Made by a program: the position numbers and the translations under genes. Below are positions 1 through 4,475 of a DNA stretch of 21,634 nucleotides, in pieces. The notes below the pieces were generated by a model. The model ran no database searches. It saw only the letters and a program-made list of their open reading frames with translations, and had not been told where the DNA came from. Position 1 is the first letter of the stretch. Every line of letters begins with the position of its first letter. Source of the stretch: a virus; the IMG/VR virus record IMGVR_UViG_3300032087_004846, positions 1 through 21,634 of that record; one strand, given 5' to 3'.

Positions 1-2
1 AA

Positions 3-173
3 TCACACTTTGTTCATTCCGATGAGGTGACGGAATCATGGAGAATTGTTGATGATCTTCTTTGCACTGGTGATTCTTGTCCTGTAAGAACTGCACCTTA
101 TATTTACAAAAAAGGTTATTGGGGCCCTTGGAATAAAGTAGAACAAATTACTAAATGGGATTATCCGGCATGA
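3..173 (+). CDS. zwf: Glucose-6-phosphate 1-dehydrogenase, C-terminal fragment (gene cut by window edge)
   Basis: Only the last 56 codons are visible; the gene begins upstream of the window. The frame opens at base 3 and ends with TGA at 171-173. The segment carries the C-terminal signature of G6PDH: FVHSDEVTESWRIVD, then PYIYKKGYWGP and a final W-containing tail, matching the FVR-DEVE-AW--VD and Y-AG-WGP blocks of bacterial Zwf. The enzyme oxidises glucose-6-phosphate to 6-phosphogluconolactone and makes NADPH at the entry of the oxidative pentose phosphate pathway. Zwf is a known cyanophage auxiliary metabolic gene, thought to pull host carbon into NADPH and pentose for phage DNA synthesis. 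Its stop overlaps the next start (ATGA). The identification rests on the C-terminus alone. Confidence 0.85.
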   Translation, partial: SHFVHSDEVTESWRIVDDLLCTGDSCPVRTAPYIYKKGYWGPWNKVEQITKWDYPA

Positions 174-322
174 TTGGGTTAGTCAGAAATGTAATGGAGA
201 CGCCAGCACTTTTAGGTGTTATGGCATTTTTTCTCGTCTTCGTTCCTATTTTAGGAATGTGGGCTGTACATAGATACAATTGGGAGCACTGGGAACCACT
301 TGACAAGTGGTTCAAGAAGTAG
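170..322 (+). CDS. Small single-pass membrane protein, 50 aa, unknown function
   Basis: The ORF starts at ATG 170, overlapping the zwf stop as ATGA, and ends with TAG at 320-322. The protein has a short N-terminus, one strongly hydrophobic stretch at about residues 12-33 (LLGVMAFFLVFVPILGMW), then a polar, Trp-rich tail with two WE pairs and the ending LDKWFKK. This is one transmembrane helix with a basic end, similar in size and build to the small subunits of thylakoid complexes, but I do not recognise it as any named Psb, Pet or Ndh protein. Translational coupling to zwf supports it being a real gene. Its 3' end holds the -35 box of the next promoter. Function is unknown. Confidence 0.6.
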   Translation: MIGLVRNVMETPALLGVMAFFLVFVPILGMWAVHRYNWEHWEPLDKWFKK

Positions 323-328
323 TATAAT
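300..328 (+). promoter_or_regulatory. Consensus sigma-70 promoter (TTGACA-17-TATAAT)
   Basis: TTGACA lies at 300-305 and TATAAT at 323-328, with exactly 17 bp between. Both hexamers are perfect consensus. The -35 box is inside the 3' end of the 50-aa membrane-protein gene. Transcription would start near 335 and run into the structured leader, the HNH gene and the tRNA. This is the form expected of a phage early promoter read by host RNA polymerase. Confidence 0.8.
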
Positions 329-443
329 TACTTTTGTTGAGACACAACTCAACTGCGACAGTTCCCTTTGATAGGTTCAGGACTGGCGGCGATAGGAACC
401 TATCACTCTACTAAATAATGGTAGATAAAGTTGTTCTACCGAT
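323..443 (+). promoter_or_regulatory. Structured 5' leader between promoter and HNH gene
   Basis: This stretch has no convincing ORF but holds three inverted repeats. GTTGAG 336-341 pairs with CTCAAC 348-353. GATAGGTTC 370-378 pairs with GAACCTATC 396-404, a perfect 9-bp stem with a 17-nt loop. GGTAGA 420-425 pairs with TCTACC 435-440 just before the HNH start at 444. No U-run follows any of them, so they are not classical terminators. The region could be a regulatory leader, a small RNA or an RNase processing target. The pairing is visible; the function is inference. Confidence 0.45.
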
Positions 444-794
444 ATGAAAACACATAAGTGTAGTCACTGTGGTGAAACTGACCCATCCAAGTTCTACGGC
501 CACAAAAAGAGTGTATGTGGTGAATGCCATAACAAATACACTCTTGCATTGGGACAGAAAAAACGTAAGTTTATTGTAGAACAGATGGGTGGTAAATGTT
601 CTGCTTGTGGATTTGATAAGTATCAATCTGCTTTACAGATGCATCACCTTGACCCTTCAACCAAAGATAAAGCATTTGCTTCTATAAGAGGTTGGAGTGA
701 AGAACGCATACTTGAAGAAATTAAAGGATGTGTACTATTATGTGCTTGCTGCCACGCAGCAGTTCATAGCGGTGAACTAACTCTCGGGGATTAG
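444..794 (+). CDS. HNH endonuclease, probably a tRNA-adjacent homing endonuclease
   Basis: The protein is 116 aa, small and Cys-rich. It has an N-terminal zinc-finger-like pair, C6xxC9 and C25xxC28, a second pair C52xxC55, then the HNH core: HHLDPSTKD from H67 and C100-A-C-C-H104 with a final H108. This is the common phage HNH type with zinc-stabilised knuckles, a DNA nickase or endonuclease often mobile by homing. Proteins of this type often have CANCH at the second half, whereas here it reads CACCH. The last codons and stop (792-794) lie inside the acceptor stem and linker of a tRNA-Pro gene, suggesting insertion next to the tRNA. No Shine-Dalgarno is visible, and a 6-bp hairpin ends 3 nt before the ATG. 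The family is clear; activity and target are unknown. Confidence 0.85.
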   Translation: MKTHKCSHCGETDPSKFYGHKKSVCGECHNKYTLALGQKKRKFIVEQMGGKCSACGFDKYQSALQMHHLDPSTKDKAFASIRGWSEERILEEIKGCVLLCACCHAAVHSGELTLGD

Positions 795-855
795 TAAAAT
801 GGTATCACGCTGCTTTTGGGAAGCAGAAACGCAAGTTCGATTCTTGCATCCCCGA
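785..855 (+). tRNA. tRNA-Pro (anticodon UGG)
   Basis: A complete cloverleaf can be drawn by hand. The acceptor stem is 785-791 with 848-854 (7 perfect pairs), discriminator A855. The D arm is 794-808, a weak 4-bp stem with an A-C mismatch. The anticodon stem is 810-814 with 822-826 (5 perfect pairs), loop TTTGGGA 815-821, anticodon TGG at 817-819 followed by G, as usual for tRNA-Pro. The variable loop is 827-830. The T stem is 831-835 with 843-847 (5 perfect pairs), loop TTCGATT. The length is 71 nt and the 3' CCA is not encoded. The first 10 nt overlap the 3' end of the HNH gene. Cyanomyoviruses commonly carry a few tRNAs. Confidence 0.93.
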
Positions 856-873
856 TTTTAATTATAATCAACA

Positions 874-1452
874 ATGAATGATCATATAGTTTCTCAATCT
901 CACATTTTTTATACAGAAGTTTTGCCATCAAATCTTTTGGATTTGATGGAAGAGGAAATATGTAAACTCCAAAAAACAAATTTTGCTTCTGGACCAATTG
1001 GTGATACTGCTAATAATGTTGTAATAAATCCTTCAATAAGAAACTCTCAAGTTTCTTTTACTTCTGAAGATAATTGGATGGTATCTATATTGGAACATTA
1101 TTTTAAGATATCAAATAAGAAAAATTGGGAATATGACCTTGATTATCTGGATTTAATTCAAATTAGTAGATATAGCCAAGGAAATCATTACAGTTGGCAT
1201 TCTGATTATGGAACTTCTTCAAATAAAAAACTTACTAGAAAATTAAGTGCTAGTTTGTTGATGAGCGATCCTAATACATACACAGGTGGTGATCTAGAAC
1301 TAATAGATTATCATGGAAATGTAATAACTGCTCCAAGAAAAAAGGGAACTTTAGTTGTATTTGATTCTAGAGTTCCTCATAGAGTCACAAAAATTATGTC
1401 AGGCGAAAGAACAAGTCTAGTCGCCTGGATGTTAGGTCCTAAACTCATATAA
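874..1452 (+). CDS. 2-oxoglutarate/Fe(II)-dependent dioxygenase (PKHD-type prolyl hydroxylase-like)
   Basis: The protein is 192 aa. It carries the iron facial triad of the 2OG-Fe(II) superfamily: H109 and D111 in YSWHSDYG, and H169 in VPHRV, with R179 in GERTSLVAWM placed to bind 2-oxoglutarate. The order and spacing fit the PiuC/PKHD hydroxylase group, which is close to this size (about 200-225 aa). The family couples decarboxylation of 2-oxoglutarate to hydroxylation of a protein, small molecule or nucleic acid; the substrate cannot be read here. Such oxygenases recur in cyanomyovirus genomes, and links to the 2-oxoglutarate nitrogen signal of the host have been suggested. The ATG follows the tRNA by 18 nt, with a TATAAT-like box at 863-868 but no matched -35. 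Confidence 0.88.
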   Translation: MNDHIVSQSHIFYTEVLPSNLLDLMEEEICKLQKTNFASGPIGDTANNVVINPSIRNSQVSFTSEDNWMVSILEHYFKISNKKNWEYDLDYLDLIQISRYSQGNHYSWHSDYGTSSNKKLTRKLSASLLMSDPNTYTGGDLELIDYHGNVITAPRKKGTLVVFDSRVPHRVTKIMSGERTSLVAWMLGPKLI

Positions 1453-1462
1453 ATTTATAAAG

Positions 1463-1636
1463 ATGGATATTTTTACCGTGCAAGAATGGGATGAAAAGTT
1501 TGATGAACTTTTTGCAAGAGTTGAAAATGGGGAGCATATTGGAATAATAAATGATGAAGGTAAAGCAGCAGTTATGATGCCTGCAGATGATTTTCCCATT
1601 GAACTATATAAAGATAATAACAACGAGGCCCCTTGA
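1463..1636 (+). CDS. Phd/YefM-like antitoxin-type protein, short (57 aa)
   Basis: The ORF runs from ATG 1463 to TGA 1634-1636. The sequence FTVQEWDEKFDELFARVENG, then EHIGIIN, a GKAAV block and VMMPADDF, follows the N-terminal pattern of the prevent-host-death/YefM fold: a first strand, an amphipathic helix ending in RVE-GE, then a beta hairpin ending in A-V-MP-D-F. In that family this part forms the dimer and binds operator DNA, while a C-terminal tail of 20-40 residues covers the toxin. That tail is almost absent here, and no toxin gene is adjacent. The stop codon lies inside the TTGACA of the next promoter, and the last codons form one arm of a 14-bp palindrome. Family assignment is by pattern only. 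Confidence 0.68.
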   Translation: MDIFTVQEWDEKFDELFARVENGEHIGIINDEGKAAVMMPADDFPIELYKDNNNEAP

Positions 1637-1652
1637 CATCGTTGTTATTATC
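1613..1652. repeat. Perfect 14-bp inverted repeat over a promoter (candidate operator)
   Basis: GATAATAACAACGA at 1613-1626 is the exact reverse complement of 1639-1652, with a 12-nt centre. The left arm is in the end of the Phd-like gene, the centre contains the TTGACA box, and the right arm fills most of the -35/-10 spacer. No U-run follows, so a terminator is less likely than a protein-binding site or an mRNA 3'-end hairpin. Confidence 0.75.
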
Positions 1653-1661
1653 GTCTATACT
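1633..1661 (+). promoter_or_regulatory. Sigma-70 promoter (TTGACA-17-TATACT)
   Basis: TTGACA is at 1633-1638 and TATACT at 1656-1661 with a 17-bp spacer. The TGA inside the -35 box is the stop codon of the Phd-like gene. The start point near 1668 gives a short leader to the gene at 1684. This also shows that the longer ORF beginning with TTG at 1633 is not the real start. Confidence 0.75.
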
Positions 1662-1683
1662 AACATCAATAACACTCACAACA

Positions 1684-1899
1684 ATGGCACTGACTGAAAA
1701 ATTCAAGACCAAAGATATCAGCGTTTTACGCGCTGCATCTAATGGAGATTTTTTTCTTGACGTAAAGAATCCAAAACTTTACAAAAAAGTCCGTCGATAT
1801 TATGAATCTGAAGGAGTAGTATTCTCTGGAGACCCTCTCGATGATTATGAGATTCTTATGGAATACATCTATCAAGATCTACTTGTTGAGGTTGCCTGA
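1684..1899 (+). CDS. Hypothetical protein, 71 aa
   Basis: I chose ATG 1684 because the in-frame TTG at 1633 is part of the -35 box. The product (MALTEKFKTKD... ending LLVEVA) is soluble with mixed charge. It has a basic middle (KLYKKVRRYYESEG at about residues 30-43) and an acidic, helix-prone C-terminus rich in D, E, Y and I. No signal peptide or membrane segment is visible, and I do not recognise a domain. It heads a short unit from the 1633 promoter and overlaps the next gene by one base (TGATG), so the two are probably co-translated. Small early proteins of this kind are frequent in cyanophages and usually uncharacterised. Confidence 0.6.
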   Translation: MALTEKFKTKDISVLRAASNGDFFLDVKNPKLYKKVRRYYESEGVVFSGDPLDDYEILMEYIYQDLLVEVA

Positions 1900-2144
1900 T
1901 GAAAATTATTCTGGAACGTTTTCCATATCGTTATGTTGAATGTGGAATTTTAGAAAATGGATTTCCAGATTATAGAATTCAAAAAGCAGATTCTTGGACT
2001 AAAAGATATCATGATATGTACCTTTTAGATAATCAAATGCAACTTTTGACAGCAATGGAAGATTTTGATTATACTCTCTGGTTAGATGGACAACCATGTT
2101 ACAGAGAAATAAGGGGTGATAGAGTAGTATCTCGGTATAAATAA
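1899..2144 (+). CDS. Hypothetical protein, 81 aa
   Basis: The start overlaps the stop of the previous gene by one base, which supports translational coupling. The 81-residue product is rich in aromatic residues (YRYVE, DYRIQ, KRYHDMYLL, DYTLWLDGQPCYREI) and has no membrane helix, signal peptide or nucleotide-binding motif. I do not recognise the family. Its stop codon is embedded in a T4-type late promoter motif (TATAAATA, 2136-2143), so the end of this gene may mark a switch to late transcription. Confidence 0.6.
   Translation: MKIILERFPYRYVECGILENGFPDYRIQKADSWTKRYHDMYLLDNQMQLLTAMEDFDYTLWLDGQPCYREIRGDRVVSRYK
2136..2143 (+). promoter_or_regulatory. T4-type late promoter motif TATAAATA
   Basis: This is an exact match to the T4 late promoter box, overlapping the stop of the 81-aa ORF. 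It lies about 105 nt upstream of the small gene at 2249. In T4-like phages this box is read by the phage late sigma factor (gp55). The motif is short, so position and the second copy at 2216 are the main support. Confidence 0.5.
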
Positions 2145-2163
2145 CCAGAGATACTCCAATAAA

Positions 2164-2208
2164 ATGCCATATAAAAACAAAGAAGATGCTGCGGCTCAGC
2201 AGATATAG
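2164..2208 (+). pseudogene. Possible remnant of an HNH-type ORF (MPYKNKEDAAAQQI)
   Basis: A 14-codon ORF reads MPYKNKEDAAAQQI and stops. The first residues resemble the common N-terminus MPYK-x-K-E of phage-borne HNH endonucleases, which continue with a basic helix. Here the frame ends at once in TAG. It may be the stump of a lost mobile endonuclease, or chance. A small 5-bp inverted repeat (2187-2191 with 2197-2201) sits inside it. Confidence 0.25.
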
Positions 2209-2215
2209 ATTCTTG

Positions 2216-2223
2216 AATAAATA
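2216..2223 (+). promoter_or_regulatory. T4-type late promoter motif AATAAATA
   Basis: The motif matches the cyanophage late consensus NATAAATA and is 26 nt upstream of the ATG at 2249. That places the expected start of transcription just ahead of the gene. It is the second such motif in this 100-bp gap. Confidence 0.55.
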
Positions 2224-2248
2224 ATAAAAGATTTCAATTATTAATAAC

Positions 2249-2452
2249 ATGGCAACAAGAGGAACGGCAGCAAAATCTGCAAGTGGTGCAGCAATGTCAA
2301 AGTATGATGTAGAAGTTGAAGCAAGACTTAAAGCACTTGAATCCCAAGCACATTCAAAGTGTGATGGTGGTGGAGATTCTGAAAGAATTGCAGCACTTGA
2401 AGCAAAGGTTAATGATTTAATTGCTAGACTTTCTAAAAAAATGTCTTTCTGA
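2249..2452 (+). CDS. Small Ala-rich coiled-coil protein, 67 aa, probable late gene
   Basis: The 67-aa product starts with a low-complexity Ala/Ser/Gly/Thr segment (MATRGTAAKSASGAAMS). Two short helical stretches with heptad-like spacing follow (YDVEVEARLKALESQ at about 19-33 and ERIAALEAKVNDLIARL at about 45-61), separated by a Gly-rich link containing GGGD. The build suggests a small oligomerising protein. The late promoter motif 26 nt upstream and the strong terminator 6 nt after the stop make it a single-gene late unit, which could fit a minor structural or assembly role. That role is inference; I do not recognise a named family. Confidence 0.65.
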   Translation: MATRGTAAKSASGAAMSKYDVEVEARLKALESQAHSKCDGGGDSERIAALEAKVNDLIARLSKKMSF

Positions 2453-2457
2453 TATTT

Positions 2458-2484
2458 GATGGGTTGCAATACCCATCTTTTTTT
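2458..2484 (+). terminator. Rho-independent terminator
   Basis: GATGGGT 2458-2464 pairs perfectly with ACCCATC 2471-2477 across a 6-nt loop, followed by seven T (2478-2484). It begins 5 nt after the preceding stop codon and closes the left segment before the glycan cluster. Confidence 0.9.
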
Positions 2485-2491
2485 GTATAAT
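2464..2491 (+). promoter_or_regulatory. Candidate promoter of the glycan cluster, overlapping the terminator
   Basis: TATAAT at 2486-2491 has TTGCAA at 2464-2469 as a possible -35 box with a 16-bp spacer. The -35 is inside the terminator hairpin and the T-run fills the spacer. The -10 is perfect and the -35 is 4/6. The first cluster gene starts at 2514. Confidence 0.5.
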
Positions 2492-2513
2492 ATATTATAA
2501 AGTATTTTTTAAA

Positions 2514-3023
2514 ATGAAAATAGGATTTAATTGTAGTTCATTTGATTTGTTTCATGCTGGTCATGTGACAATGTTAAAGATGGAAAAACGATTATGTGAT
2601 TACTTAATCGTTGCACTTCAGGTTGATCCTACAGTTGATAGGCCTGGAATTAAAAATAAACCCATACAATCTGTATATGAACGGTATGTTCAATTGCAGG
2701 GTTGTAAATATGTTGATGAAATTCTTGTGTATGAAACGGAAGAAGACTTATTGAATCTCATTCAAACACAAAATATAGATGTTAGATTCCTTAGTGAAGA
2801 ATATAAGGATAGGGATTTCACTGGGAAGCAATATTGTATTGACAATGGCATAGAAATTCATTATCATTTGAGGAGGCACAAGTATGCTTCTTCTGAACTT
2901 CGTAATCGAGTTTATTTTCTTGAAAAGAAAAAAAGAGAACAAACTGTACAAGGAGCAGAGACAAATATTGATGAGTTGGAACAATACTCTCCTAAACTTT
3001 TGGAAAAATATAATCAAAAATGA
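2514..3023 (+). CDS. Cytidylyltransferase-fold nucleotidyltransferase (TagD/RfaE-C-like)
   Basis: The protein is 169 aa and begins with GFNCSSFDLFHAGHVTML, the N-terminal block of the HxGH nucleotidyltransferases (H14 and H17). The second signature is RHKYASSELRNRV around 121-133, equivalent to the ISST-R motif that binds the nucleotide. Such enzymes transfer CMP or AMP from CTP or ATP to a phosphorylated small molecule, for example glycerol-3-phosphate (TagD), heptose-1-phosphate (HldE C-domain) or phosphoethanolamine. The substrate cannot be decided here. The length is somewhat more than the usual 130-150 aa because of a charged tail (KKKREQ...) after residue 138. It is the first gene of the cluster and overlaps rmlB by 4 nt. 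Confidence 0.85.
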   Translation: MKIGFNCSSFDLFHAGHVTMLKMEKRLCDYLIVALQVDPTVDRPGIKNKPIQSVYERYVQLQGCKYVDEILVYETEEDLLNLIQTQNIDVRFLSEEYKDRDFTGKQYCIDNGIEIHYHLRRHKYASSELRNRVYFLEKKKREQTVQGAETNIDELEQYSPKLLEKYNQK

Positions 3024-3946
3024 CAATTTTAGTTACCGGTGGTGCAGGATTTATTGGAAGTAATTTTCTTCACCATATAATTGAAAATACTGATGATGAA
3101 ATTATTTGCATTGATAAACTCACATATGCTGCAAATACTAGCAATCTCCCTAAAAATGTATCTTTGTATCCATGTGATATTGCAGAAGATGGATGGTATG
3201 ATAATGTCTTCACTAAACATGATGTCAAGACAATTTTTCATTTTGCAGCCGAAAGTCATGTAGATAATTCTATTAAAGATTGTTCGGAATTCATCAAGAC
3301 AAATATCACTGGAACCGTAAATCTATTGAATGCATCTTTGAAGTATGATGTAGAAAAATTTATTCATGTCTCTACTGATGAGGTTTATGGTTCAATAGAA
3401 GAAGGTTCATTTACAGAAGAATCCAATTACTCTCCCAGAAATCCATACTCTGCATCAAAAGCAGCAAGTGATCATTTTGTGATGGCATATCACAATACTT
3501 ATGATCTCCCTGCAATTATCACAAACTGTTCAAATAATTATGGCCCAAGACAATATAAAGAGAAATTAATTCCACAAACAATTTGTAATATTCTTGACAA
3601 TAAAAAAATTCCAGTTTATGGTAATGGATTGCAAGTTCGTGATTGGTTGTATGTAAAGGATCATTGTGTAGCACTCACTCAAGTATGGAAGTATGGTGAA
3701 GTTGGTGAAAAATATAATATTGGTGGAGAGTGTGAGATTAGAAATATTGATCTTGTAAAGAAAATATTAAAGTATATGGGTAGAGACGAAAGTATGATAG
3801 AATATGTCAAGGATAGGCCTGGTCATGACCGACGTTATTCCACTGACATTAAAAAGATCCAAAACCATATTGGATGGGAACCATTATATTCCCTTGACTA
3901 TGGACTTCAACAAACAATTGAATGGTATGAAAATCACAGAAACTAA
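3020..3946 (+). CDS. rmlB: dTDP-glucose 4,6-dehydratase
   Basis: The protein is 308 aa, an extended SDR. The NAD+-binding GGAGFIG is at residues 7-13, the catalytic TDE at 119-121 in HVSTDEVYG, and Y143-SAS-K147 supplies the Tyr/Lys pair. The blocks NPYSASKAASDH and NCSNNYGPRQ are characteristic of RmlB/RfbB. It converts dTDP-glucose to dTDP-4-keto-6-deoxyglucose, the branch point to rhamnose and other deoxysugars. It is slightly shorter than bacterial RmlB (about 350 aa). It overlaps the start of rmlC by 20 nt. No RmlA (glucose-1-phosphate thymidylyltransferase) is in the window, so dTDP-glucose must come from the host or from another phage gene. Confidence 0.92.
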   Translation: MTILVTGGAGFIGSNFLHHIIENTDDEIICIDKLTYAANTSNLPKNVSLYPCDIAEDGWYDNVFTKHDVKTIFHFAAESHVDNSIKDCSEFIKTNITGTVNLLNASLKYDVEKFIHVSTDEVYGSIEEGSFTEESNYSPRNPYSASKAASDHFVMAYHNTYDLPAIITNCSNNYGPRQYKEKLIPQTICNILDNKKIPVYGNGLQVRDWLYVKDHCVALTQVWKYGEVGEKYNIGGECEIRNIDLVKKILKYMGRDESMIEYVKDRPGHDRRYSTDIKKIQNHIGWEPLYSLDYGLQQTIEWYENHRN

Positions 3947-4475
3947 TCTAAAAGATGCATTTGTAATCACCTCAAAAAAATATGAGGATGATAGAGGATT
4001 TTTTATGGAGTCTTTTAATGCCAAAGACTTTAGAGAAAATGTAAGTAGGACAGAATTTTTTGTTCAAGATAATCATTCTAAATCTAGTAAAGGTGTATTG
4101 AGAGGACTGCATTATCAGATTAAACATCCTCAAGCAAAGTTGGTAAGATGCATTTCTGGTGTTGTGTATGATGTAATTGTAGATCTTCGTAAGACATCAG
4201 AAACATTTGGAAAATGGTTTGGGATTACACTCGACAGGCCTGAATTACAATTGTGGGTTCCGCCTGGATTTGCTCATGGTTTTTATGTAGTCAGTGATTT
4301 GGCAGAGATAGTATATAAAACTACTGATTATTATTACCCAGAACATGATAGAACTCTTTTATGGAATGATTCGGAACTGAATATTGATTGGGGATTTGAA
4401 GGAAATCCCGTTCTTTCTCTAAAAGATTCACAAGGAAAAACTTTTGAAGAGTGTGATAAGTACGAATATGAGTGA
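3927..4475 (+). CDS. rmlC: dTDP-4-dehydrorhamnose 3,5-epimerase
   Basis: I chose ATG 3927 (MKITETNLKDAFVIT), giving 182 aa, the normal RmlC length. The frame stays open upstream but that part is a shadow of rmlB. The cupin-fold signatures are clear: DDRGFFMESF near residue 21, GVLRGLHYQ with the catalytic H62, VPPGFAHGFYV at 111-121, and Y130 in IVYKTTDYYYPEHD. The enzyme epimerises C3 and C5 of dTDP-4-keto-6-deoxyglucose. The start lies inside rmlB (20-nt overlap) and the stop overlaps the next gene by 8 nt, so the three genes are translationally coupled as a deoxysugar module. Confidence 0.92.
   Translation: MKITETNLKDAFVITSKKYEDDRGFFMESFNAKDFRENVSRTEFFVQDNHSKSSKGVLRGLHYQIKHPQAKLVRCISGVVYDVIVDLRKTSETFGKWFGITLDRPELQLWVPPGFAHGFYVVSDLAEIVYKTTDYYYPEHDRTLLWNDSELNIDWGFEGNPVLSLKDSQGKTFEECDKYEYE

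Noticed and set aside
336-440. A second tRNA in the leader region
   Set aside because: I tried to fold a cloverleaf, but there is no TTCRA T-loop with a matching stem and no 7-bp acceptor pairing; only isolated hairpins are present.
1633-1683. TTG-start extension of the 71-aa protein
   Set aside because: The TTG is part of the TTGACA promoter box, so it would lie upstream of the transcript start.
1999-2469. 156-codon open frame on the minus strand
   Set aside because: It runs opposite to four supported features (the 81-aa gene, the late promoters, the 67-aa gene and the terminator), has low-complexity Leu/Ser/Phe content and no motif. It is a shadow frame.
3804-3926. Upstream extension of the RmlC frame
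   Set aside because: These 41 codons are in-frame but overlap rmlB, and the family N-terminus begins at the ATG at 3927.
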